Source: Streptomyces sp. NBC_00442
Lineage (GTDB): Bacteria > Actinomycetota > Actinomycetes > Streptomycetales > Streptomycetaceae
Reading direction: 5' to 3'
Assembly: GCF_036014195.1 (NCBI RefSeq)
Contig: NZ_CP107918.1
Location: forward strand, 4,836,001-4,900,000
Length of the DNA stretch: 64,000 nt
Under the pieces are notes generated by a model, which was not told the origin of the DNA, ran no database searches, and saw only the letters and a list, made by a program, of their open reading frames with translations. Positions 1 through 8,358 of the stretch are shown in pieces (position 1 is the stretch's first letter; each line of letters opens with the position of its first letter). Both the position numbers and the translations under genes were made by a program.

Positions 1-365
1 CGGTGGCCAGGAAGTTCACCGCGTTCGCGATGTGGGGCGGCGGCGACATCGATCTGCGCGAGGCCCGCTTCGAGGACCGCCACACCGTGCTGCGCCTCTT
101 CACGATCATGGGCGGCATCGGCGTGACCGTACCGCCGGAGCTGAACGTCCAGGTCAAGGGATTCGGCCTGATGGGCGGCGTGGGCGGCAGCAAGGCCAAC
201 GGCGAGGGCACGCCGGGCTCGCCCGAGGTCACGATCGTGGCGTACGCCCTGATGGGCGGCATCGGGGTGGACCGCAAGATGAGGAAGGCGCGGAAGGAGC
301 GGCTGCGGTTGGAGAAGCGGGGGGAGGGGAGGAGCGACGGGAGGGGCCGCAAGGAGCTGAGCTGA
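1..365 (+). CDS. LiaF-like/DUF1707-type protein, C-terminal part
   Basis: This is the 3' end of a gene that starts before the window. The visible 120 residues carry repeated Gly-rich beta segments (FAMWGGGDIDLREA, FTIMGGIGVTVPP, FGLMGGVGG, YALMGGIGV). These are typical of the C-terminal LiaF-like 'cell wall-active antibiotics response' domain that follows DUF1707 in many Streptomyces proteins. The tail is strongly basic (RKARKERLRLEKR). A GTG at base 3 could mimic a start, but the expected N-terminal DUF1707 domain is missing, so I treat the gene as truncated by the window. The family is linked to envelope stress sensing; the exact role is unknown. Confidence 0.75.
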   Translation, partial: VARKFTAFAMWGGGDIDLREARFEDRHTVLRLFTIMGGIGVTVPPELNVQVKGFGLMGGVGGSKANGEGTPGSPEVTIVAYALMGGIGVDRKMRKARKERLRLEKRGEGRSDGRGRKELS

Positions 366-544
366 CGGGGCGGAACCGGGCTGCCCCGGGCCTTCTCCCT
401 GCCCCCGTACGAGTGGCCTTGGGCACGTACGGCGCCGTACGGGAACTGAACGAGCGGCTCGTCAGTACTTCATGGGGAAGACGTCACTCCATGGAGCCCC
501 CTGGGGAGGACGTCAGGGAGGACGCCAGGCGAACGGTGGAGCGA

Positions 545-1885
545 ATGGAACGTAGGGGAACGGGGCCCGAGCGGCCGACCGAGGTGGATGCGGGGGCCGG
601 GGCGACCCGCTCGTCGTCGTCCCCCTTCGCGTACACCGCCGCGGACGAGGAGAAGCGCCGCGGCGTGCGCCGCATGAAGGCCACGGCGACGGGCCTGCTG
701 ATCCTGGTCGCGGTGGTCTTCGCCCTCGCGACCTGGGCGGACCGTACGGGGGCGGGCGCCTGGGCGGGCTATGTCGCGGCGGCGGCCGAGGCGGGCATGG
801 TGGGTGCGCTGGCCGACTGGTTCGCGGTCACGGCCCTGTTCCGCCGCCCGCTGGGCCTGCCCATCCCGCACACGGCGATCATCCAGAACAAGAAGGACCA
901 GTTCGGCGCCTCGCTCGGCACGTTCGTCGGCGAGAACTTCCTGTCCGCCGCGGTGGTGCGCACCCGGCTGCACGCGCTCGGCATCGGACGCCGCCTCGGC
1001 ACCTGGCTCGCGGAGCCCGAACACGCGGACAGGGTCACCTCGGAGCTGGCCACGGCGTTGCGCGGCGCCCTGACGGTGCTCAGGGACGCCGACGTCCAGG
1101 CGGTGGTGGGTGAGGCCATCACCCGCAGGGCCGACGCGGCGGAGATCGCGCCGGGTCTGGGTAAGACGCTGGAGCGCATCGTCGCCGACGGCAGCCACCG
1201 CAAGGCCGTGGACCTGGTGTGCGTACGGGCCCACGACTGGCTCGTGCTGCACGGGGACTCGGTGATGGACGCGGTGCAGGGCGGCGCCCCCGGCTGGACC
1301 CCGCGCTTCGTGGACCGCAAGGTGGGCGAGCGCGTCTACAAGGAGCTGCTGCGCTTCGTGACGGAGATGCGCGACATGCCGGCGCATCCGGCGCGCGGCG
1401 CGCTCGACCGCTTCCTGGCGGACTTCGCGACCGACCTCCAGTCGGACACGGAGACCCGGAGCAGGGTGGAGCGCTACAAGTCGGAGGTCCTGGCACGCCC
1501 CGAGGTGCAGGACATCATCGCCTCGGCGTGGTCCTCCGTCCGCTCGATGATCATCGCCGCGGCGGAGGACGACCACAGCGAACTGCGCCTGCGCGCGCGG
1601 GAGTCCCTCCTCTCCCTGGGCACCCGCCTGACCACGGACCCACGCCTGCAGGACAAGCTGGACGGCTGGCTGGAGGACGCGGCGGCGTACGTGGTGTCGA
1701 CGTACCGCGCGGAGATCACGTCCCTGATCACGGACACGGTGGCGTCGTGGGACGCGAACGACACGTCCCGCAAAATCGAGGCGAACATCGGCCGCGACCT
1801 GCAGTTCATCCGCATCAACGGCACGGTGGTGGGGGCGTTGGCGGGGTTGCTGATCTATACGGTGTCGCACGGGCTGGGCGGGTAG
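545..1885 (+). CDS. DUF445 family membrane protein
   Basis: The 446-residue protein has a short Ser/Pro-rich N-terminus and the motif EEKRRGVRRMKATATG. A first membrane segment follows (LLILVAVVFALATWA). Next comes the DUF445 hallmark stretch EAGMVGALADWFAVTALFRRPLGLPIPHTAIIQ. A long charged helical domain follows and the protein ends in a second hydrophobic segment (GTVVGALAGLLIYTV). This is the YjiN/DUF445 architecture: two terminal membrane anchors around a soluble helical region. Function is unknown in the family. The ATG at 545 is chosen because family members begin shortly before the EEKRRG motif; an in-frame ATG at 491 behind a GGGGAAG-like site would give 464 residues. The gene stands alone on the plus strand. 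Confidence 0.85.
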   Translation: MERRGTGPERPTEVDAGAGATRSSSSPFAYTAADEEKRRGVRRMKATATGLLILVAVVFALATWADRTGAGAWAGYVAAAAEAGMVGALADWFAVTALFRRPLGLPIPHTAIIQNKKDQFGASLGTFVGENFLSAAVVRTRLHALGIGRRLGTWLAEPEHADRVTSELATALRGALTVLRDADVQAVVGEAITRRADAAEIAPGLGKTLERIVADGSHRKAVDLVCVRAHDWLVLHGDSVMDAVQGGAPGWTPRFVDRKVGERVYKELLRFVTEMRDMPAHPARGALDRFLADFATDLQSDTETRSRVERYKSEVLARPEVQDIIASAWSSVRSMIIAAAEDDHSELRLRARESLLSLGTRLTTDPRLQDKLDGWLEDAAAYVVSTYRAEITSLITDTVASWDANDTSRKIEANIGRDLQFIRINGTVVGALAGLLIYTVSHGLGG

Positions 1886-1942
1886 GGCTCCGCCGGGCGG
1901 GGCTCTGCCGAGCGGGGCTCGGGGGTTCTGCACGGCGGGGCT

Positions 1943-2006
1943 CGACCGTGCGGGGGGAGCCGGGCGGGGCTCGGGGGTTCGACCGTGCGGGGGGAGCCGG
2001 GCGGGG
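1943..2006. repeat. Two GC-rich 27-bp direct repeats in a 352-bp non-coding gap
   Basis: A 27-bp unit beginning CGACCGTGCGG occurs at 1943-1969 and again at 1980-2006, a 37-bp period. The whole gap 1886-2237 is G-rich and repetitive, with variants of GCCGGGCGGGGCTC. It also holds, at about 2056-2072, the GCGCGGGGAACTGCG element that is scattered between genes in Streptomyces genomes. I see no convincing gene in the gap; the open frames there follow the repeats. Confidence 0.6.
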
Positions 2007-2237
2007 GCGGGGCCGCGACGTGGCGAGGCTCGGCCGGGCGGGGCTCAGCCGAGTGGGGGCGCGGGGAACTGCGTGAACGGCCCCGGGCCGAGCTCGGGGT
2101 TTCGCCGGGCGCACGGCCGGACTGCCTGTCCATGCCGTACGGTCGTGCGCCCGGCCACTGCGGGGAGTTGCCCTTGGATACGGCCCCGGGCCGGCCCGCG
2201 TTCAGCGCCGCCGAAATCTCTTTTCCCCGCGCCCTCG

Positions 2238-2543
2238 CTACTTGGCGGCGTTGCGCGTGACGGCCCAGGAGGCCGCGGCGACGACCCCGGCGACACCGAA
2301 CACGGAGGGCCAGGCACCGACCTTCTTGGCCAGCGGGTGCGACCCGGCGAACGCGGCGACGTACGCCCCGGTCAGCCCGACGGCGGCCCTGGTCCCGGCG
2401 GTCTGCTGCCACTGCCGGGCCGCCACCGCGCCGGCCGCGGCAAGCGCCACCCCGCCAAGCGGCCGCCTCTTGGTCCACCGGGCCACCCCATACCCCCCGA
2501 CAAGCCCGCCGGTCGCGATCACAGTTGCGGGAACCTTTGCCAT
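2238..2543 (-). CDS. Small hypothetical membrane protein
   Basis: This 101-residue protein has several hydrophobic Ala/Gly-rich stretches (VIATGGLVGGYGVA, GVALAAAGAVAA, VGLTGAYVAAFAG, VFGVAGVVAAASWAV), suggesting three or four membrane passes. A strong ribosome site, AGGAGG, lies 7 bases before the ATG on the minus strand, which fixes the start and supports real translation. I recognise it only as a conserved small Streptomyces membrane protein; no function can be assigned. It is transcribed away from the nuclease gene at 2731, and the 187 bases between them must hold both promoters. Confidence 0.7.
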   Translation of the reverse strand: MAKVPATVIATGGLVGGYGVARWTKRRPLGGVALAAAGAVAARQWQQTAGTRAAVGLTGAYVAAFAGSHPLAKKVGAWPSVFGVAGVVAAASWAVTRNAAK

Positions 2544-2730
2544 GGTTTGCCTCCTGAGGTGTGGGTTTTCTTGAGGCTAGCGCGGGGGCCTTGGGTGCCT
2601 TGAAGCGGCCCTGGTCAGTGACGGTGCCGAGGAGCCGCGGAAGTGCCGAGCCGCAGCTCGATGGTCACCAGGGGCCAAGTTCGATCGAATTCGGCCAACG
2701 AGTGGTACGGGCGTGAGTTAGGTTCCGACC

Positions 2731-3837
2731 ATGGGGATTCGGGAGCTTCTTCGCGATGTCGCAACCACGTACGACCGATCCGCTGGTTCGCGGAGGGATG
2801 TGCCGGGGCAGCGCGTGCTTCGGTCGGTCGCCAAGCGGACTGACCTGGTGCTTCCAGATGGGTTCACCGCGCAGGGCCACGGAGGGCAGACCACTCCTGC
2901 GGCGACCCCGTGGATCGGGCTCTTCGATTCCAGAGGCAACAGCGATCCGAAGCAGGGTTTGTACTTGGCGTACATCTTCAGCGCGGACCTCAAGACCGTC
3001 GCCCTGACCTTGCAACAAGGCATTACCTCGCTGGAGAAGCGTCTCGGTAAGGGGCAGGCGCGGGAAGCACATCTGCGATGGCACGCCGCGCGGCTCAGGC
3101 GAGCGGTGGCGGCTCAGCGGCGACAGGGGTGGGCTGATGAGCCGTCGCTCCGTGATGGTAGTACCAGGCCGAAGGCCTATGAGGCGGCTAGTGTCATCGC
3201 GCGTCCCTATGCGACGGATCGGCTGCCTCAGGAAGTCGACCTACAAGGCGATTTGTTGCACGCCGTCGACCTTCTTCGCAGTGCGGAGGTGGCCAACCAG
3301 GCATGGTGGATCGCGGATAGTGGCTCGTCGCTAACGGTTGGCTATGACGTGTCCAGCCATGGGTACAACGCTGATCCGTTGGCTGGGTTTAAGCCGAAGG
3401 ACAGTTCCGACTATCTCGCCAACATCAGATCCAAGCAGCAAGTGAAGCGCCGGAGCCACGAGAAACTCATCGAGGACTTCGCCCTTCACTCCGTTACGTG
3501 TGGCTATGCCCCGAGGACGGACGGACAGCATCCCAAGGACCTCGTGCTCTCACGTCATGGAGCGGACGTGACCGACGCGGACGAGTGGTTGGTCGAGGCG
3601 AAGGTTGTCCGCAATGGCAACCCGACGGACGCCGTTAGGCAGGCGGTTGGGCAACTCTTCGAGTACAGGCACTTCCTGTATCAAGGGCGGCGTCCGCCCC
3701 ACCTTGTCGGCCTCTTCTCAGAGGAGATAGGGGTGTATTCGGGTTACCTGGAGCAGCATGGCATCGCCTCTATCTGGCAGACCGATGCGGCCTGGGGTGG
3801 CTCGCCCCTCGCTCGTGAGTGGGGCCTCGCGGGCTAA
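2731..3837 (+). CDS. MrcB-type restriction endonuclease-like protein
   Basis: This 368-residue protein has two parts. The N-terminal half (about 1-190) resembles the MrcB/DUF3578 N-terminal domain found in restriction proteins: MGIRELLRDVATTYD, then the segment GLYLAYIFSADLKTVALTLQQG. The C-terminal part carries a PD-(D/E)xK nuclease signature: Asp270, then E289-A-K291, then Q308-xxx-Y312. That D-x18-ExK-x16-QxxxY spacing is typical of Mrr-like type IV enzymes. The gene is visibly less GC-biased than its neighbours, a sign of lateral transfer. No methyltransferase or McrBC-type GTPase lies beside it, so it appears to be a solitary defence nuclease, perhaps against modified DNA. The domain call is firm in outline; the substrate is inferred. 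Confidence 0.7.
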   Translation: MGIRELLRDVATTYDRSAGSRRDVPGQRVLRSVAKRTDLVLPDGFTAQGHGGQTTPAATPWIGLFDSRGNSDPKQGLYLAYIFSADLKTVALTLQQGITSLEKRLGKGQAREAHLRWHAARLRRAVAAQRRQGWADEPSLRDGSTRPKAYEAASVIARPYATDRLPQEVDLQGDLLHAVDLLRSAEVANQAWWIADSGSSLTVGYDVSSHGYNADPLAGFKPKDSSDYLANIRSKQQVKRRSHEKLIEDFALHSVTCGYAPRTDGQHPKDLVLSRHGADVTDADEWLVEAKVVRNGNPTDAVRQAVGQLFEYRHFLYQGRRPPHLVGLFSEEIGVYSGYLEQHGIASIWQTDAAWGGSPLAREWGLAG

Positions 3838-3894
3838 CTGGATGCCGCCCAAGCACGGCCGATGACGTGAGGTCACCGGCCGCGACAAAGCGGA

Positions 3895-4926
3895 TCAAGC
3901 CGCCCCGTGGCAGTCCCCGTAGTTGACGCCCGAGCCGCACCAGCAGTCCGCTCCGCGGCCCGGGGGCCAGGAGGTGGCTCGGCCTCGGGCGGCGAGGGTG
4001 GTGGCGTACTGGGGGAGGAGGTCGGCGTTGGCGGGGGAGGAGGACTCGGAGGCGGCGAAGGCTTCGTAGGAGGGGACGGTCGCCGTCACGATGCCCAGGT
4101 TCGGGGTGCCGGCCGCGGCCAGTTCGCGCAGGGAGGCCTCGATGTCCAGCAAGTGGGCCGCGTGGGTGGGGTATTCGGACTGGAGCTCCGGATACGCGGT
4201 GAGGAGTTCGTCCAGCTCCGGCTCCGGCCAGTGCAGGACCGCGACCGGGAACGGGCGGGACAGGGCCAGGCGGTAGTGGCCCAACTCGGCGCGCAGACGG
4301 GCCAGTTCGGCCTGGAGTTCGGCCGGGTCCTCCGAGCCGAGTGACCACAGGCGCTTGGGGTCGTGGAGTTCGTCCAGGGAGATCGGCGCGGTGTGCAGCT
4401 CGTCGGCGAGGGTGTCCCACGTGTCGTGCGGCAGCGCGAGCAGGCGGCGCACCCGGTGGCGGGTGGTCAGCAGGGACTGGGAGCTGTAGGGGAGGGCCGC
4501 CGCCTGGTCGATGGTCGCCTCGGCGACGCCGAGCAGTGTCAGGGCCGTGGTCAGGGAGGCGTGGGCCAGGTCCAGCTCGTCGTGGGACTCCAGCGTCTCG
4601 GCGACGATGCCCCACGCCGCAGGGTCGAGGGGGGCCGCCGCACGGATGCCGTCGATGATGGCGCGGGCCTCCGGCTCGTGGCCGTACTCCCACAGGTTCG
4701 CCGCCTTGAACGCCTTCACCAGATGAGGGTGGTCCATCTTCGTGGACGAGGACAGCAGGCGGTCGTAGAGCGTGGTGGCCCTGGGGCGGTCGCCGGCGAG
4801 CTCCAGATGGGCCGCGGCCTGCAGGAGCAGGGGCTCGTGGTCCTCGGGGTACTGCTCCGCGGTGCGCAGCAGACGCTCGGCTTCGGCGGTGTGATCGGCA
4901 GGCGTGTCAGGGCGCATGAGGGACAC
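3895..4926 (-). CDS. TPR-like protein with C-terminal SEC-C zinc motif
   Basis: The 343-residue protein opens with helical TPR-like repeats (AERLLRTAEQYPEDHEPLLLQAAAHLELAGDRPRA and following) and ends with the SEC-C motif CWCGSGVNYGDCHG, a Cys/His zinc-binding knuckle first seen in SecA. The middle region (PVAVLHWPEPELDELLTAYPEL) is typical of Streptomyces SEC-C proteins. Proteins of this kind are thought to act in protein-protein contacts; no enzyme activity is evident. The start is uncertain: the longest frame uses GTG at 4926, but an ATG at 4917 is three codons in. It converges on the nuclease gene with a 57-bp gap and diverges from sortase E. Confidence 0.75.
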   Translation of the reverse strand: MSLMRPDTPADHTAEAERLLRTAEQYPEDHEPLLLQAAAHLELAGDRPRATTLYDRLLSSSTKMDHPHLVKAFKAANLWEYGHEPEARAIIDGIRAAAPLDPAAWGIVAETLESHDELDLAHASLTTALTLLGVAEATIDQAAALPYSSQSLLTTRHRVRRLLALPHDTWDTLADELHTAPISLDELHDPKRLWSLGSEDPAELQAELARLRAELGHYRLALSRPFPVAVLHWPEPELDELLTAYPELQSEYPTHAAHLLDIEASLRELAAAGTPNLGIVTATVPSYEAFAASESSSPANADLLPQYATTLAARGRATSWPPGRGADCWCGSGVNYGDCHGAA

Positions 4927-5033
4927 CGTACTGCTGTACGGGGGCGCGGCGGAGGGCGCTTTTGGCCCTGGGGAGTCGACTCCGTCACGTTGCGGGCCTG
5001 GTGAGTTGTGGGGGCGGCGCCTACCCTGCGCCC

Positions 5034-5846
5034 GTGCGCAGACGGATGCGGGTGGTGGTGCGGGGCGGGCGCGGGCGGCGGGCCTGGGCGGCCCGGGGGC
5101 TGTGGGCCGGGGCCGAGCTCGCCGTGACCTGCGGGCTCGTCGTCCTGCTGCTCGTCGTGCACCAGCTGTGGTGGACCAACAGGGAGGCCCGCGCCGAGGC
5201 CGGGCACACCGTCCACTCCCTGGAGGAGACGTGGGACACCCCGGGAAGGGCCGGGGGCGAAGGGGACACGCGGAGCACGGGCGCCGGGGACGAGCAGGTC
5301 TCGGTGGGGGAGGGGGATCCTGCCGCTCCCCGCGCTTCCGGCGACCGCGAGACGGGCGGCGGCGGGAGCGCCAGTGGTACGCGTGCCCCGCGCGGCGACC
5401 AGGCGTACGCCGTCGTCCGGATCCCCCGGATCGGCGTCACCGCGCCCATCGCGCAGGGGATCAGCAAGGCCGGGGTCCTCGACAAGGGGTACGTCGGTCA
5501 CTACGTGCAGAGCGCCCAGCCCGGACAGGAGGGCAACTTCGCGCTCGCCGGGCACCGCAACACCCACGGGGAGCCGTTCCGCTACATCAACAAGCTGCGG
5601 CCGGGCGACGAGGTGGTGGTCGAGACGCGGGACACCGTCTACACGTACGTCGTCGATTCCGTGCTGCCCCAGACGTCCGCCCGCGACAGCGGGACCATAG
5701 CCGCCGTTCCCCGGAGCGATGTCAAGCCCTCGTACGGGTACAGCGAGGCCGGTCACTACATCACGCTCACCACCTGCACGCCCGAGTTCACCTCCACCTA
5801 CCGGCTGGTCGTGTGGGGCAAGTTGCGGGCGAGCCGGCCGCGCTAG
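5034..5846 (+). CDS. Class E sortase
   Basis: This is a membrane-anchored transpeptidase that attaches surface proteins with LAxTG/LPxTG-type signals to peptidoglycan. A single N-terminal membrane segment (LAVTCGLVVLLLVVHQLWW) is followed by a Gly/Glu-rich linker and the sortase beta barrel. The catalytic set is visible with the GTG start at 5034: His174 in ALAGHRNTHG, Cys248 in TLTTCTPEF and Arg257 in STYRLVVWG. The TLTTC motif and the HRNTHGEPF segment are characteristic of Streptomyces class E sortases. An ATG at 5046 is an alternative start. Two likely substrates lie in this window, at 10701 and 15445. The stop is followed after 9 bases by the DUF3311 gene. Confidence 0.88.
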   Translation: MRRRMRVVVRGGRGRRAWAARGLWAGAELAVTCGLVVLLLVVHQLWWTNREARAEAGHTVHSLEETWDTPGRAGGEGDTRSTGAGDEQVSVGEGDPAAPRASGDRETGGGGSASGTRAPRGDQAYAVVRIPRIGVTAPIAQGISKAGVLDKGYVGHYVQSAQPGQEGNFALAGHRNTHGEPFRYINKLRPGDEVVVETRDTVYTYVVDSVLPQTSARDSGTIAAVPRSDVKPSYGYSEAGHYITLTTCTPEFTSTYRLVVWGKLRASRPR

Positions 5847-5855
5847 CGTTCGGGT

Positions 5856-6068
5856 ATGCGCCGTCGTCGATCTCAACTCCTCTGGCTGGGGGTGCCCTAT
5901 CTGCTGTATCTGGGGGCGCTGCCCTTCGTGAACAAGGTGCGGCCCGTGGTGTTCGGGGTGCCGTTCCTCTTCTTCTGGCTGCTGATCGCGACGCTGGTCA
6001 CGCCCCTCGCCATCTGGCTGACCTGGCGGGGCGACAAGCGGAGCCGCGCGGCGGGGGGCGAGCGATGA
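5856..6068 (+). CDS. DUF3311 small membrane protein (symporter partner)
   Basis: The 70-residue protein has two membrane helices (QLLWLGVPYLLYLGALPF and PFLFFWLLIATLVTPLAIWLTW) and a basic C-terminus. This is the DUF3311 layout, and the family is nearly always encoded directly before a sodium:solute symporter. Here its TGA overlaps the symporter ATG (ATGA), implying translational coupling and a stoichiometric small subunit or assembly partner. It lies 9 bases after the sortase gene, so it may be read from the same transcript, although the functions look unrelated. Confidence 0.82.
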   Translation: MRRRRSQLLWLGVPYLLYLGALPFVNKVRPVVFGVPFLFFWLLIATLVTPLAIWLTWRGDKRSRAAGGER

Positions 6069-7579
6069 GCAGCGCAGCCGTCGCCACCACCATCTTCGGC
6101 GTCTTCATGGTGGGCGCCGTCGCGCTGGGGCTCTTCGCCGTACGGGGCCGAGGGGGTGGGGGCGGCGGCCTCGCCGAATGGTCCGTCGGCGGGCGGAGCC
6201 TGGGCACGGTGTTCATCTGGGTGCTGATGGCGGGCGAGAGCTACACGAGCTTCAGCTATCTGGGGGCCGCTGGCTGGGGATACAACTACGGCGCCCCGGT
6301 GCTGTACGTGGTCGCCTACATGTCGTGCGGCTACGCCGTGGGCTATGTGGTGGGACCCATGTTGTGGGCCTACGCGAAAAAGCACGGCCTGGTGGGGATC
6401 ACCGACATGGTGGCCCATCGGTACGGGCGGCCCTGGGTGGGGGCGCTGGTCGCGCTGCTCGCCACCGTCTTCCTGCTGCCGTACATCCAGTTGCAGATCA
6501 CCGGCATGGGCGTGGTGGTGTCCACCATTTCCTATGGGGCGATCTCCCTCAACTGGGCTTATTTCATCGCCTTCGCGGTCACCACGGGATTCGTGGTCGT
6601 CAGCGGGCTGCGCGGCAGCGCGTGGGTGTCGGTGCTCAAGGACGTCCTCGTCATCGCCACCCTGGCCTTCCTCGCGATCTATGTGCCGCTGCACTACTTC
6701 GCCGGTTACGGGGACTTCTTCCACCGGATCGTGAGCGAGAAGAGCGACTGGCTCACGTTGCCCGGCCACGGCGGCGCCTTCGGGGAGGCGTGGTTCGCCA
6801 CCACATCCGTACTCAACTCCCTCACGGTCGTCATCTTCCCGACCACGGTGGCCGGCTACCTCGGGGCCCGCAGCGCCGACGCCCTGCGGCGCAACGCCAT
6901 GCTGCTGCCCGCCTACAACGTGCTGCTCTTCGTGCCCATGCTGCTCGGGATGGCGGCGGTCTTCGTCGTGCCGGGGCTCGTCGGCGCCGACTCCAACCTC
7001 GCGCTCTTCAAGCTGGTCGTCGACTCGCTGCCCGCCTGGACCGTCGGGCTCATCGGGGTGGCCGCGGCCCTGTCGTCCATCGTGCCGATGGCGGTGTTCA
7101 TGCTGGTCATCGGCACGATGTGGGGGCGCAGCGTGCTCTCGCTCGTGCCCCGGCTGCGGGAGCGGCAGAAAGGCGCGTCGCAGGTCGTGGTGGTCGTCGC
7201 GGGCGCCCTCGCGCTGCTCATGACGTACACCGTGCCCAACACGCTCGTACGGCTCTCGCTCATCTCCTACGAAGGGATGGCGCAGCTCCTGCCCATGCTG
7301 CTTCTGGGGCTCGTGTGGCGGAAGTTGACGCTGGTGGGCGGGCTCGCCGGGCTGGCGGTCGGGGTCGGGACGGTCTGCGGCTTCGTGTTCACCGACCACG
7401 ATCCGGTGTGGGGAGTGAACGCCGGGATCGTCGCTCTGGGGCTCAACCTCCTTGTGGCACTTGCCCTTTCCTTCGCCGGGCCGAAGGGGGCGCCGGTGTC
7501 GGACGACGTACTGGCCCGCGATCCCATCCATGAGGAGGCGGCGACGGAGGGCGAGGCGGGCGGCGTTCTGCCGGCGTGA
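6065..7579 (+). CDS. Sodium:solute symporter (SSS family), monocarboxylate-type
   Basis: The 504-residue integral membrane protein has about 13 hydrophobic helices. The SSS signature region is visible in EWSVGGRSLGTVFIWVLMAGESYTSFSYLGAAGWGYNYGAP, together with later motifs such as ITDMVAHRYGRPWVG and IFPTTVAGYLGARSADALRRN. This subgroup, paired with DUF3311, includes monocarboxylate (pyruvate, lactate, acetate) permeases of the MctP type. The substrate here is inferred from that association only. The start is fixed by the ATGA overlap with the preceding small protein. The C-terminus is acidic and cytosolic. Confidence 0.85.
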   Translation: MSSAAVATTIFGVFMVGAVALGLFAVRGRGGGGGGLAEWSVGGRSLGTVFIWVLMAGESYTSFSYLGAAGWGYNYGAPVLYVVAYMSCGYAVGYVVGPMLWAYAKKHGLVGITDMVAHRYGRPWVGALVALLATVFLLPYIQLQITGMGVVVSTISYGAISLNWAYFIAFAVTTGFVVVSGLRGSAWVSVLKDVLVIATLAFLAIYVPLHYFAGYGDFFHRIVSEKSDWLTLPGHGGAFGEAWFATTSVLNSLTVVIFPTTVAGYLGARSADALRRNAMLLPAYNVLLFVPMLLGMAAVFVVPGLVGADSNLALFKLVVDSLPAWTVGLIGVAAALSSIVPMAVFMLVIGTMWGRSVLSLVPRLRERQKGASQVVVVVAGALALLMTYTVPNTLVRLSLISYEGMAQLLPMLLLGLVWRKLTLVGGLAGLAVGVGTVCGFVFTDHDPVWGVNAGIVALGLNLLVALALSFAGPKGAPVSDDVLARDPIHEEAATEGEAGGVLPA

Positions 7580-7917
7580 GCGCGGCATCAAGATGCGGCC
7601 GCACCAGCGGTCCCGAGTCGAGCGCGCCCGGCATCGTGAGGACGCCGGCCGCGTGCGGTACGAAGCCGACGGCCAGCTGGTGGCGCGCGGCGATGCCGAG
7701 ATGCGGCCCGGCGCGATGCGGCCCGGCGCGATGCGGCCCGGCGCCGGGCTCGGGCCGGCCGAGGACGCGGTGAGCCGCCCACCGCGCGAGCCGAGGCGGC
7801 TGCTGGCACCGCTCGGCCTCCGGGCGGGGTGGGTGCTCGGCGTCGTGTATAACGGCTGAAGGTATGGTCGCCGAAAGAAGCGGTTCACGAGTGACCGGGA
7901 CGAGGGAGGGCAGCGAC
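7580..7917. other. 338-bp gap without a convincing gene
   Basis: The stretch between the symporter and the DUF6412 gene has open frames on both strands. They are Arg/Pro-rich, lack good ribosome sites and match no family I know. The minus-strand frame here (containing LAVGFVPHAAGVLTMPGALD) could be a decayed gene end, but it runs over the symporter 3' end. The one clear structure is a 15-bp tandem repeat, listed separately. Confidence 0.5.
7701..7745. repeat. 15-bp tandem repeat, three copies
   Basis: The unit ATGCGGCCCGGCGCG occurs three times head to tail at 7701-7715, 7716-7730 and 7731-7745; the last copy ends in C instead of G. It lies in the non-coding gap after the symporter. Confidence 0.85.
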
Positions 7918-8241
7918 ATGAGCGGCGTCATCGCACGCGGTACGCGCGTTGCCCGGCCCCTGCTGGGTCTCTTCCTCTTCCTGCTCGCCCAGGTCGTCCT
8001 CGTCGAGGGCGGCATGCTCTCCGCCGCCGTCGCGCTCGCCGCGACCGCCGCCGCGGGATCCGCGCTCGCCGTCTGCGCCACGCTCGCATCGCGCGCGGTG
8101 CCGCACGTGGCGCGCACGAGGGTGCGTACCGCGATCCGCGACCGGGAGCGGCGTACCGCCTTCCTTCCGCAGCGCGATCCGGACGCCTCCGGGCGGCCCC
8201 GGCCCCGAGCGCCCGGCCGTCTCGTCCCGACGGCCGCGTAG
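7918..8241 (+). CDS. DUF6412 domain protein
   Basis: This 107-residue protein has two adjacent hydrophobic helices (ARPLLGLFLFLLAQVVLVEGG and LSAAVALAATAAAGSALAVCATLA) and an Arg-rich C-terminal tail (RTRVRTAIRDRERRTAFLPQRDPDASGRPRPR). The repeated RxR pattern and the FLPQRDPDASGRPRPRAP ending are typical of the actinobacterial DUF6412 family, which is usually encoded just before a YidC-like insertase, as here. GGGAGGG precedes the ATG by 7 bases. No function is known; linkage suggests a membrane-protein biogenesis accessory. Confidence 0.78.
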   Translation: MSGVIARGTRVARPLLGLFLFLLAQVVLVEGGMLSAAVALAATAAAGSALAVCATLASRAVPHVARTRVRTAIRDRERRTAFLPQRDPDASGRPRPRAPGRLVPTAA

Positions 8242-8358
8242 GGCACCCGTACCCCTCGTACCACCGCCCCCGCCGGCTCGTCACCTCACGCAGAACCGCA
8301 CGTCACACGCGTGCGCTCACGTGCTCTTTCCTGACGAGACGCCCCGGAGGGCCTCCTC

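Noticed and set aside
470..1933. Long minus-strand open frame of 487 codons over the DUF445 gene
   Set aside because: It is the antisense of a clear DUF445 gene; Arg/His/Pro-rich composition and lack of motifs show it is a GC-bias shadow.
7443..8264. Minus-strand frame of 273 codons across the symporter end, gap and DUF6412 gene
   Set aside because: It overlaps two well-supported genes, matches no family and has no ribosome site. The stretch LAVGFVPHAAGVLTMPGALD looked protein-like but is too short to call.
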